Shown piece after piece: positions 26,755 through 34,708 of a stretch of DNA of 64,000 nucleotides. Positions within the stretch are counted from its first letter, which is position 1. Every line of letters begins with the position of its first letter. The DNA comes from CAZTDU01 sp050248795 (lineage in GTDB: Bacteria; Pseudomonadota; Gammaproteobacteria; Burkholderiales; SG8-39). The notes under the pieces were generated by a model that made no database searches, was not told the DNA's origin, and was given only the letters and a program-made list of their open reading frames with translations. The translations under genes and the position numbers were made by a program. The stretch covers positions 72,156 through 136,155 of the forward strand of contig JBFWRS010000003.1 of assembly GCA_050248795.1 (NCBI GenBank), written 5' to 3'.

Positions 26755-27815
26755 GCGGCGAGTTCCGCTGCGAGTTGCGCGAAAGCCGCCTCGTCCGGCG
26801 ATGCCACGCGCAGGACCGGCGCATCCGCCAGCCTGGCGAAGTTGCGGCCGCTGGAGCGCGCGTAGGCCGGGTCGTAGTGCTCCTCGAGCAGGCGGCCGAC
26901 CAGTTCCTGCCAGCGCGCATCGCGCGCCAGCGCCTTCCACGCCGCTATGCGTTCCCCGCCGTGCAGTGCGACGAGGCAATCGAGCTGCGCGTCCAGCGCC
27001 GGCCGGTCGTCGAAGAAGTGCCGGTATTCGTCCATCAGCAGCGCGACCCGCACCGGCAGCGAGGCATCCAGCCGCAGGCAATCGGCGGCGCGCATCGCGC
27101 CGATCAGTGCTTCGGGCACCTGCACCTGGCCGATCTTGCGGCTCTCGGCTTCCACGAATACCGGCCGTCCCGGATCCAGGCGCGACAGCGCCTGCAGCAG
27201 CAGGCTCTCGAAGTACTTCTGCGACGGCTGCGGGCGCTCGGGCAGGCCGCCCAGCACCGAGCCGCGATGCGCGGCAAGATCTTCCAGGTCCAGCACCTGC
27301 GCGCCTGCGCGATCGAGCGCGCGCAGCAGGCGGCTCTTGCCGCTGCCGGTGGCGCCATGCACGACGCGGTAGTGCAGCAGTGGTGCCAGCCTCGCTAGCT
27401 CGGCCACGACGAAACGGCGGTAGGCCTTGTAGCCGCCTTCCAGCGTCATCGCGTCCCAGCCGATCTCGCGCAGGATGTGGGCCATCGCCCCCGAGCGCTT
27501 GCCGCCGCGCCAGCAGTACACCAGCGGCTTCCAGCTTCGCGGCTGCTGCGCGAACGAGCGCTCGATGTGCGCGGCGATGTTGCGCGCCACCAGCGCGGCG
27601 CCGACGCGCTTGGCCTCGAACGGCGACTGCTGCTTGTAGATCGTGCCGACCCGGGCACGCTCGTCGCCGTACAGCACCGGGCAGGACACCGCGCCGGGGA
27701 TATGGTCTTCGACGAACTCTTCCAGCGTGCGCGCATCCAGGATGCTGTCGAAGCGCGCGAGCACGCCGGCTTCCATCGCGACCGAGGTGCTGCGCGGCGC
27801 GCGCACGGTCTTCAC
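26751..27815 (-). CDS. mnmH: tRNA 2-selenouridine synthase
   Basis: A 354-residue enzyme that converts 2-thiouridine to 2-selenouridine at the tRNA wobble position. The N-terminal rhodanese domain has the catalytic cysteine in VYCWRGGKRSGAMAHIL. The C-terminal part has a P-loop, GATGSGKSRLL, as in known MnmH/SelU. Further family residues are QKYFESLLLQAL and FVEAESRKIGQV. The start is an ATG overlapping the end of tesA (4 bp). MnmH needs selenophosphate, so a selD gene is expected elsewhere. The window itself shows no selenium genes, and its formate dehydrogenase uses Cys instead of Sec. Confidence 0.94.
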   Translation of the reverse strand: MKTVRAPRSTSVAMEAGVLARFDSILDARTLEEFVEDHIPGAVSCPVLYGDERARVGTIYKQQSPFEAKRVGAALVARNIAAHIERSFAQQPRSWKPLVYCWRGGKRSGAMAHILREIGWDAMTLEGGYKAYRRFVVAELARLAPLLHYRVVHGATGSGKSRLLRALDRAGAQVLDLEDLAAHRGSVLGGLPERPQPSQKYFESLLLQALSRLDPGRPVFVEAESRKIGQVQVPEALIGAMRAADCLRLDASLPVRVALLMDEYRHFFDDRPALDAQLDCLVALHGGERIAAWKALARDARWQELVGRLLEEHYDPAYARSSGRNFARLADAPVLRVASPDEAAFAQLAAELAA

Positions 27816-28441
27816 TTCAGCAGCCGCCTGAGCGCCTTCCAGACGTTCTCCAGCAGGATCGGCTGGGCGGCCTCGGCAGGATGGAGCTGGTCTGGCAGGA
27901 AGAGTTCCGGTTTTTCCGCCATGCCCTCGAGCAGGAACGGCACCAGTGCGGTGCGGTGCTGCTTCGCCAGCTCCGCGAACGCGGCGTCGAACGCGCCGGC
28001 GTAATCGGGGCCGTAGTTGGGCGGAATGCGCACGCCCACCAGCAGCACCTTCGCGCCCGCGCCCTGCGCCGCCTTGATCATCGCGCCGAGGTTCTTCTTC
28101 ATCGCCGCGATCGGCAGCCCGCGCAGGCCGTCGTTTGCGCCAAGCGCGAGTACCAGCACCGCGGGCCGGTGCTGCTGCAGCGTCTTCGCGATGCGCGTCA
28201 GGCCGCCGCTCGTGGTCTCGCCGGAGATGCTCGCGTTGGCGACGGTATAATCGGGTCGCTCGCGGGCAAGCCGCTCGCCGAGCAGCGCCACCCAGCCGCG
28301 CTGTTCGGCAATCCCGTAGGCAGCCGACAGGCTGTCACCGTACACCACGATCTTCGCCGCGGCCTGCGCCGCGCCCGAAAGGAACATGGACGCTGCAAAC
28401 GCAACGATTGAAACCCAGGCGGTTCTGCTTGCAAAAGGCAT
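27812..28441 (-). CDS. tesA: Arylesterase/acyl-CoA thioesterase I/lysophospholipase L1 (SGNH)
   Basis: Periplasmic SGNH hydrolase of 209 residues. The signal peptide SIVAFAASMFLSGAAQA is followed by block I IVVYGDSLSAAYG (catalytic Ser), block II ASISGETTSGG (Gly), block III GANDGLRG (Asn) and block V DQLHP (Asp/His). The start at 28441 is chosen because it gives the complete signal peptide; the ATG at 28387 would remove it. This start makes it overlap the divergent ABC gene by 56 bp. The tesA divergent from ybbA-ybbP arrangement is the same as in E. coli. It hydrolyses acyl esters or thioesters in the periplasm. Confidence 0.93.
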   Translation of the reverse strand: MPFASRTAWVSIVAFAASMFLSGAAQAAAKIVVYGDSLSAAYGIAEQRGWVALLGERLARERPDYTVANASISGETTSGGLTRIAKTLQQHRPAVLVLALGANDGLRGLPIAAMKKNLGAMIKAAQGAGAKVLLVGVRIPPNYGPDYAGAFDAAFAELAKQHRTALVPFLLEGMAEKPELFLPDQLHPAEAAQPILLENVWKALRRLLK

Positions 28442-29081
28442 AGGAAAGACCGTCAGGAGCGGTGACAGCGACCTCGTCATTCTGCGCGATATTTCGCTCG
28501 ACGTCAGGACCGGCGAGGCGGTGGCGATCGTCGGCGCCTCGGGCTCGGGCAAGTCGACGCTGCTCGCGATCCTCGCCGGCCTCGACGTTCCCACCGCGGG
28601 TTCGGTGCAGCTCGACGGGCAGGACCTGTTTGCGCTGGACGAAGACGCGCGCGCCGAGCTGCGCGGGCGCAGCGTCGGTTTCGTGTTCCAGTCGTTCCAG
28701 TTGCTGGCGTCGCTTACCGCGCTGGAGAACGTCATGCTGCCGCTGGAACTGGCGGGCCGCGGCGACGCCGAGGCGGTCGCGCGCGCGATGCTGTCGCAGG
28801 TCGGGCTTGGCGCGCGCCTCGGCCACTATCCGAAGCACCTGTCCGGCGGCGAGCAGCAGCGCGTCGCGCTCGCGCGCGCCTTTGTGGTGCGGCCCAGGCT
28901 CCTGCTGGCCGACGAACCCACCGGCAGCCTCGACGCCGCCTCCGGCGCCGAAGTGAGCAGGCTGATGTTCGACCTGAACCGGCAGTTCGGCACCACGCTG
29001 GTGCTGGTGACGCACGACGAGCCGCTCGCGGCGCGCTGCACGCGGGCGGTGCGCCTGGTCGGCGGGGAGATCTCGCCTTGA
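28386..29081 (+). CDS. ybbA: ABC transporter ATP-binding protein (YbbA/LolD-like)
   Basis: A 231-residue ATPase of the lipoprotein/macrolide-exporter class. It has Walker A GASGSGKSTLL, Q-loop FVFQSFQLLASLTALENV, signature motif LSGGEQQRVALARAF and Walker B LLLADEPTGSLDA, followed by the H-loop LVTHDEPLAARC. The start lies within the 5' end of the divergent tesA. The stop overlaps the permease ATG (TGATG), so the two make one transporter. In E. coli the ybbAP pair next to tesA is of unclear substrate; the same caution applies here. Confidence 0.94.
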   Translation: MDAANATIETQAVLLAKGIGKTVRSGDSDLVILRDISLDVRTGEAVAIVGASGSGKSTLLAILAGLDVPTAGSVQLDGQDLFALDEDARAELRGRSVGFVFQSFQLLASLTALENVMLPLELAGRGDAEAVARAMLSQVGLGARLGHYPKHLSGGEQQRVALARAFVVRPRLLLADEPTGSLDAASGAEVSRLMFDLNRQFGTTLVLVTHDEPLAARCTRAVRLVGGEISP

Positions 29082-31588
29082 TGCGCCAGTCGCTGCGCAT
29101 GCTGGCGCGGGACTGGCGCGCGGGCGAACTGCAGGTGCTCGCGATCGCGCTGGTGATCGCGGTGGCGAGCATCACCAGCGTCGGCTTCTTTGCCGATCGC
29201 GTCACGCAGGCGCTGGTGCGCGACGCGCACCAGTTGCTCGGTGCCGACCTGGTGATGGTGTCGGACCGCGCCTGGCAGCCCGGCATCGCCGAGGAGATTG
29301 CCGCGCGCGGCCTGCAGAAGGCCGAGGCGATCACCTTCGTCAGCATGGCGCAGAGCGGCGCGGGCGAGGCGATGAAAGGGCAGCTCGCCGGCGTCAAGGC
29401 GGTGAGCAGCAACTACCCGCTGCGCGGCAGGCTGCGCATCGCGCCGGCGCCGAACGCGCCCGACGCGCAGGCGCAGGCCGGCCCCGCGCCCGGCACGGTG
29501 TGGCTGGAGGAACGCCTGGTCTCGGCGCTCGATGCGCCGGTGGGTGCGGTGGTCAAGCTCGGCCGCCGCGAGTTCACGGTCGCCGCCGTGCTGACGCTGG
29601 AACCCGAGCGCGGCGCGAACTTCTTCAATTTCTCGCCGCGGCTGATGATGAATGTGGCGGACGTGGCTTCTACCGGGCTGGTGCAGACCGGCAGCCGCGT
29701 CTGGTACAACCTGTACGCGGCCGGCGAGCCTGCCGCGGTGAAGTCCTTCGAGCGCTGGGCCACCGCGCAGATGGGCCGCGGCCAGCGCGTGGACACGCTG
29801 GACAGCGGCAGGCCGGAGCTGCGCGGCACCATCGATCGTGCGCAGCGCTTCCTCGGCCTCACCGCGCTGCTCGCCGCGATCCTCGCCGGCGTTGCCATCG
29901 CGCTCGGCACGCGGCGCTACGTCGAGCGGCACCTGGACGGTTGCGCGGTGATGCGCTGCCTCGGCGCGACGCAGTCGCGGCTGCTGAGCCTGTACGGCTT
30001 CGAGTTCCTGCTGCTGGGCGCGGTCGCGTGCGCCGTCGGCTGCGTGATCGGCTTCGTCGCCCAGTCGGCGATCGCCGCGCTGCTGGCCGAGGTGCTGCGC
30101 GCGCAGTTGCCGGCACCGACGCTGGTGCCGGCGGTGCAGGGCTTCCTCGTCGGGCTGGTGCTGCTGCTCGGCTTCGCGCTGCCGCCGCTGGTGCAGTTGA
30201 AGAACGTGCCCGCGGTGCGGGTGATACGGCGCGAGTCCGGCGCACCCGGGGGCGGCACACTGGCGGTGTATGCGCTCGGCTTCGTCACGCTCGGCGCGCT
30301 GCTGGTGTGGCAGGCGGGCGACCCGAAGCTCGGGCTGATCGTGGTCGGCGGCTTCAGCGTCGCGGTGCTCGCGTTTGCCGCCATCGCCTGGCTGACGCTG
30401 CGCGCGGTGGCCTCGCCCGGCGTCGCACGGCTGCTTGGGGGCAGGAGCATCGCCGTGCGCTACGGCCTGGCGAACCTGCGCCGGCACGCGGGCGGCAACG
30501 CGGTGCAGGTGGCGAGCCTCGCGCTCGGCCTCACCGCGATGCTGCTGCTCGCGTTCACGCGCAACGACCTGGTAGACGCGTGGCGGCGCGCGGCACCGCC
30601 GGATGCGCCCAACCGCTTCATCATCGGCATACAACCGGACCAGCTCGAACCGCTGAAGGAATTCTTCGCCGAGCGCAAGGTCGACGTACCCGATCTCTAC
30701 CCGATGATCCGCGGCCGCCTCGCCGCGGTGAACGGCAAGCCGGTGTCAGAGCGCGATTTCGACGAGGAGCGCGCCAAGCGCCTGGTCGAGCGCGAGTTCA
30801 ACCTGTCATACGCCAGGGACCTGCCGGGGCACAACCAGATCGCCGCGGGCCGCTGGTTCGAGTCCGGCGGCGATGCGCGCGAGCTTTCGGTCGAGGAGGG
30901 CATCGCGAAGACGCTGGGCTGGAAGCTGGGCGACGAGCTGCGCTTCACCGTCGGCGGAGATTCCTTCAGCGCCACGATCACGTCGATGCGCAGGCTGAAG
31001 TGGGATTCGATGAAGGTGAACTTCTTCGTCATCGGCACGCCCGAGCTGATGCAGGGGCAGGCGAGGAGCTACATCACGGCGTTCCGCCTGCAGGAGGGTC
31101 GCGAGGCGCTGATGAACGAGCTGACGCAGCGCTTCCCCAACCTCACCGTGGTCGACATCAGCGCGACCATGCGCCAGATGCAGGGCGTGGTCGACCAGGT
31201 CGTCACCGCGGTGCAGTTCGTGTTCCTCTTCACGCTCGGCGCGGGGCTGCTGGTGCTGTACTCCGCGCTGGTCGCCACCGAGGACGAGCGCCGCCGCGAG
31301 GCCGCGGTGATGCGCGTGCACGGCGCGTCGCGCGCGCAGGTCACCGGCAGCCAGCGCACCGAGTTCCTCGCCATGGGCGCGGTCGCGGGCATCCTCGCCA
31401 CCGCCGGCACCGCGATCATCGGGCAGTTGCTCGCGCGCCGCATATTCGAGATCGACATGGTGCCGAGCATGATGCTCATCATCACCGGGCCGCTCGCAGG
31501 CATCGCGCTGCTGTCGCTCAATGCGTGGCTATCCTCGCGCAAGGCGCTGAACGCCGCGCCCGCGCTGACGCTGCGCGAGGGCGCGTGA
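29081..31588 (+). CDS. ybbP: FtsX-family ABC transporter permease (YbbP-like)
   Basis: A large permease of 835 residues with two FtsX-type domains. The first helix is LAIALVIAVASITSVGFFADR. A cluster of three helices (about 255-410) and a final set of helices (about 715-835) frame two extracytoplasmic regions. The C-terminal part shows the FtsX motif RRREAAVMRVHGASRAQVTGS followed by the last two helices. ATG at 29081 is preferred over the TTG one codon upstream because it makes the TGATG coupling with the ATPase stop. The likely role is export or rearrangement of a lipid-linked or hydrophobic compound together with the preceding ATPase. Confidence 0.93.
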   Translation: MRQSLRMLARDWRAGELQVLAIALVIAVASITSVGFFADRVTQALVRDAHQLLGADLVMVSDRAWQPGIAEEIAARGLQKAEAITFVSMAQSGAGEAMKGQLAGVKAVSSNYPLRGRLRIAPAPNAPDAQAQAGPAPGTVWLEERLVSALDAPVGAVVKLGRREFTVAAVLTLEPERGANFFNFSPRLMMNVADVASTGLVQTGSRVWYNLYAAGEPAAVKSFERWATAQMGRGQRVDTLDSGRPELRGTIDRAQRFLGLTALLAAILAGVAIALGTRRYVERHLDGCAVMRCLGATQSRLLSLYGFEFLLLGAVACAVGCVIGFVAQSAIAALLAEVLRAQLPAPTLVPAVQGFLVGLVLLLGFALPPLVQLKNVPAVRVIRRESGAPGGGTLAVYALGFVTLGALLVWQAGDPKLGLIVVGGFSVAVLAFAAIAWLTLRAVASPGVARLLGGRSIAVRYGLANLRRHAGGNAVQVASLALGLTAMLLLAFTRNDLVDAWRRAAPPDAPNRFIIGIQPDQLEPLKEFFAERKVDVPDLYPMIRGRLAAVNGKPVSERDFDEERAKRLVEREFNLSYARDLPGHNQIAAGRWFESGGDARELSVEEGIAKTLGWKLGDELRFTVGGDSFSATITSMRRLKWDSMKVNFFVIGTPELMQGQARSYITAFRLQEGREALMNELTQRFPNLTVVDISATMRQMQGVVDQVVTAVQFVFLFTLGAGLLVLYSALVATEDERRREAAVMRVHGASRAQVTGSQRTEFLAMGAVAGILATAGTAIIGQLLARRIFEIDMVPSMMLIITGPLAGIALLSLNAWLSSRKALNAAPALTLREGA

Positions 31589-31691
31589 CAGTTCGCAACA
31601 TCGCGGGAACTCGGGCGCCGGGGCGCGGTCGAGCCTTGAAGCCGTGCCGCAATGCCGCGCGCGGCGATGCAACCCGAATGGAGGTGAACCG

Positions 31692-32588
31692 ATGACAGCA
31701 TGGCTGCAGGAACTGTCCACCGGCCCGCTCGCCGCATGGATGCCCTTGATACGTTCGCTGGCGAACGTGGCCATCATCCTCGCGCTGACGTGGGCGGCGC
31801 TCGCGGTGCTCGCGCGCGGCATCCGTCATTTCCGCGGCTACATGGAAACGCGCATGCCGGACCACGAGGCGGTGAAGCGCGTGGGCACGCTGACGCGCGC
31901 GTTCCGCTACATCGGCTCGGTGGTGATCTCGATCGTCGCCGCGATGCTGGTGATGAACGAACTGGGCATCTCGATCGCGCCGGTGCTCGCCACCGCCGGC
32001 GTCGCCGGCATCGCCATCGGCTTCGGCGCGCAGAGCCTGGTGAAGGACTATTTTTCCGGCTTCTTCCTGCTGCTCGAAGACCAGATCCGCCAGGGCGACG
32101 TGGTCGATGTCGCCGGCAGCGGCGGCCTGGTCGAAGAAGTGACGCTGCGCTACGTGAGGTTGCGCGACTTTTCCGGCCACGTGCATTTCGTCCCCAACAG
32201 CGAGATCAAGATCGTCATCAACCGCACGCGCGACTTCGCGCAGGCGGTGATCGAGGTCGGCATCGCCTACCGTGAGGACTGCGACGAGGCGCTGGGCGTG
32301 ATGCGCGAGGTCGGCGAGCAGATGCGTGCCGACCCCACCTGGGCGCCGCGCATCCTCGCCGACGTGGAACTCATCGGCGTCGAGAACTGGGCCGATTCCG
32401 CCGTCATCCTGCGCTGCCGCCTGAAGGTGGTCGGCATCGAGCAGTGGGGCGTGCGCCGCGAGTTCCTCAAGCGGCTGAAGAAGGCCTTCGACGAGCGCGG
32501 CATCGAGATCCCGTTCCCGCACCTGACGGTGTATCCGGGCGAGCTGAAGGACGGCAGCGCACCGGCGCTGAACCTGCGGCAGCTCTAG
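31692..32588 (+). CDS. Small-conductance mechanosensitive channel (MscS family)
   Basis: A 298-residue membrane protein with helices at the N-terminus (SLANVAIILALTWAALAVLA and YIGSVVISIVAAMLVMNELG). The pore-lining TM3 and beta-domain signature is ATAGVAGIAIGFGAQSLVKDYFSG (two parts), followed by GDVVDVAGSGGLVEEVTLRYVRLRDF. The C-terminal alpha/beta domain ends with IEIPFPHLTVYP, as in MscS. GGAGGTG precedes the ATG by a normal distance. It releases solutes during hypo-osmotic shock. It is convergent with otsB, and the two stop codons share CTAG. A neighbouring trehalose gene fits an osmotic theme, though the genes are not in one operon. Confidence 0.94.
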   Translation: MTAWLQELSTGPLAAWMPLIRSLANVAIILALTWAALAVLARGIRHFRGYMETRMPDHEAVKRVGTLTRAFRYIGSVVISIVAAMLVMNELGISIAPVLATAGVAGIAIGFGAQSLVKDYFSGFFLLLEDQIRQGDVVDVAGSGGLVEEVTLRYVRLRDFSGHVHFVPNSEIKIVINRTRDFAQAVIEVGIAYREDCDEALGVMREVGEQMRADPTWAPRILADVELIGVENWADSAVILRCRLKVVGIEQWGVRREFLKRLKKAFDERGIEIPFPHLTVYPGELKDGSAPALNLRQL

Positions 32589-33382
32589 CGCCCGGGCCCC
32601 GCCCAGCGCGCCGATTCGCGCTCGCGATCGCGCTCGCGCGCGGCGCGGTAGTCGACGTAGTCGGCGAGCCAGCGCCGTACCGCGCCGGCGTCGAACAGGT
32701 GCCAGCGCGCGCGCGTGATGCCCGGCCCGACCCTGACCGAATGGCCGCCGAGGCGGTTGACGACGTCGAAGCCGGGCTCGTCGGTCAGGTCGTCGCCGAT
32801 AAACACCGGCCGCCTGCCGGCGAACGGCGGCTCGGCGAGGAACTCGGCGATCGCGCTGCCCTTGTTCTTGCCGCTGGGCTTGATCTCGACGACGAACTTG
32901 CCGATCTGCAGCTCGAACGCATCGCCAAGCCCGGCAGCGATGGCGCGCATCTCGCGTTCGGCGAGCACGCGCAGCGCGGGTGCGAGCCGGTAGTGCAGCG
33001 CGATCGACATGCCCTTGTTCTCGAACACCAGGCCCTCGTGCGCGGCGGTCAGGCGCACGATGTCGGCCGCGGCGCGGCTCAGGTGCTCCAGCGGCGGCGC
33101 GGTGCGGTGCACGCTGCCGTCGGCCGAGCGGCGCTCGGTGCCGTGCTGGCCGGCGGCGGCGAAAGTCAGCGGAGCGAACAGGCTGTCTATGTCCGCGACC
33201 GAGCGGCCGCTGATCAGCGCCAGCGCGCCGCCGGTTGCCGCGCGCAGGCCTTCGAGCAGCGCGCGCAAGCCCGCGTCGACCTGGACGTCCTGCGGATGCG
33301 GCGCGAACTCGAGCAGCGTGCCGTCGATGTCGAGGAAGACGGCCCAGTCGCTCGCGAACGCGGGCATGCGGCGTTCGATCAT
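32585..33382 (-). CDS. otsB: Trehalose-6-phosphate phosphatase
   Basis: HAD-superfamily phosphatase of 265 residues that dephosphorylates trehalose 6-phosphate. HAD motif I is VFLDIDGTLLEF (nucleophile Asp and acid/base Asp), motif II LALISGRSV, motif III includes KPSGKNKGSAI and motif IV FIGDDLTDEPGF. Trehalose-phosphatase features such as GQHGTERRS are present. The arginine-rich C-terminal tail (RAARERDRERESARWAG) is extra. otsA is not in the window. The gene is convergent with the MscS channel and the stop codons overlap. Confidence 0.95.
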   Translation of the reverse strand: MIERRMPAFASDWAVFLDIDGTLLEFAPHPQDVQVDAGLRALLEGLRAATGGALALISGRSVADIDSLFAPLTFAAAGQHGTERRSADGSVHRTAPPLEHLSRAAADIVRLTAAHEGLVFENKGMSIALHYRLAPALRVLAEREMRAIAAGLGDAFELQIGKFVVEIKPSGKNKGSAIAEFLAEPPFAGRRPVFIGDDLTDEPGFDVVNRLGGHSVRVGPGITRARWHLFDAGAVRRWLADYVDYRAARERDRERESARWAGPGR

Positions 33383-33451
33383 CGGGCGAGTCTAGCCCGG
33401 ATCGCAGCGCGGTGAAACCTTGCCTCCTGTGGCGCGCGGCTACAATGCCGC

Positions 33452-34687
33452 ATGACTGAAGTGCTGCCCTGGCTGACCTTCGCCTGCGCGGCCGCCGCGC
33501 TGGTCGTCGGCATCGTGCTGCTGCGCAGCCGCGGCGAGGCGGGCCGCAGCGAGCGCGTGCTGCGCGAGGAGCTGGGCGCAGCGCGCGCCGAGGCGCAGGC
33601 TTCGGCGCGCGAGTTGCGCGCCGAGCTTTCCGCCGGCGTCGAACGCACGGAAAAGTCGATGCTCGCGCAGCTCACCGCGGTCGCCACGGTGCAGAACAGC
33701 CAGATCGACGGCTTCGCGCGCCAGCTGGTCGAGGTGCGCGCGGCGATCGAATCGCGGCTCGACGCGATCCGCCGGGAGAACACCGAGCAGCTCGAGAAGA
33801 TGCGGCACACGGTGGACGAGAAGCTGCAGTCGACGCTGGAGAAGCGCCTCGGCGAATCCTTCAAGCAGGTTTCGGACCGCCTCGAGGCGGTGTACAAGGG
33901 ACTGGGCGAGATGCAGACGCTTGCCGCCGGCGTCGGCGACCTGAAGCGCGTGCTGACCAACGTGAAGTCGCGCGGTACCTGGGGCGAGGTGCAGCTCGAG
34001 GCGCTGCTCGAGCAGACGCTTACCCGCGAGCAGTACGAGAAGAACGTGGCCACGCGCCCGGGTTCGCGCGAGCGCGTCGAGTTCGCGATCCGGTTGCCGG
34101 GCCGCGAGGCGCAGGGGCAGGTCTGGCTGCCGGTGGATTCGAAGTTCCCGGTCGAGGACTACGAGCGCCTCGTAAACGCCGCCGAGCGCGCCGACTCGCA
34201 GGCGGTGGAGGAGGCGGCGAAGGCGCTGGAGGCGCGCATCAGGCTGGAGGCGCGCGCGATACACGACAAGTACATCGATCCGCCGGCGACCACGGATTTC
34301 GCCATCCTGTTCCTGCCTACCGAGGGCCTGTACGCCGAGGTGCTGCGCCGGCCCGGGCTGGCGGATGCGTTGCAGCGCGACTTCCGCGTCTCGATCGCCG
34401 GGCCGACGACGTTCTCGGCGCTGCTGAACAGCCTGCAGATGGGATTCCGCACGCTCGCGATCGAGAAGCGCTCGAGCGAAGTCTGGCTGGTGCTGGGCGC
34501 GGTGAAGACCGAGTTCGCGAAGTTCGGCGATGTGCTGGCTGCGGCGAAGAAGCAACTGCAGTCGGTGACCAATTCCATCGAAGCGGCGGAAGTGCGCACG
34601 CGGGCGATGGATCGCAGGCTGAAGGACGTAGAGGCGATGCCAGAACCCGAGGCGCGCGGCCTGCTCGGAGACGACAGGACGCCGTAG
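33452..34687 (+). CDS. rmuC: DNA recombination protein RmuC
   Basis: A 411-residue protein with an N-terminal membrane anchor (LTFACAAAALVVGIVLL), a long coiled coil of about 100 residues rich in Glu, Arg and Ala, and the RmuC nuclease-like domain. The latter includes VLTNVKSRGTWGEVQLEALLEQ, read in two parts, and the motifs RVEFAIRLPG and WLPVDSKFPVEDYERL, where D-S-K is part of the PD-(D/E)xK-like core. RmuC limits inversions at short inverted repeats in E. coli. The gene starts 70 bp from divergent otsB and is followed after 21 bp by the ankyrin gene, probably in one transcript. Confidence 0.95.
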   Translation: MTEVLPWLTFACAAAALVVGIVLLRSRGEAGRSERVLREELGAARAEAQASARELRAELSAGVERTEKSMLAQLTAVATVQNSQIDGFARQLVEVRAAIESRLDAIRRENTEQLEKMRHTVDEKLQSTLEKRLGESFKQVSDRLEAVYKGLGEMQTLAAGVGDLKRVLTNVKSRGTWGEVQLEALLEQTLTREQYEKNVATRPGSRERVEFAIRLPGREAQGQVWLPVDSKFPVEDYERLVNAAERADSQAVEEAAKALEARIRLEARAIHDKYIDPPATTDFAILFLPTEGLYAEVLRRPGLADALQRDFRVSIAGPTTFSALLNSLQMGFRTLAIEKRSSEVWLVLGAVKTEFAKFGDVLAAAKKQLQSVTNSIEAAEVRTRAMDRRLKDVEAMPEPEARGLLGDDRTP

Positions 34688-34708
34688 CGAAAGCGAGCGA
34701 CCGCGGCG

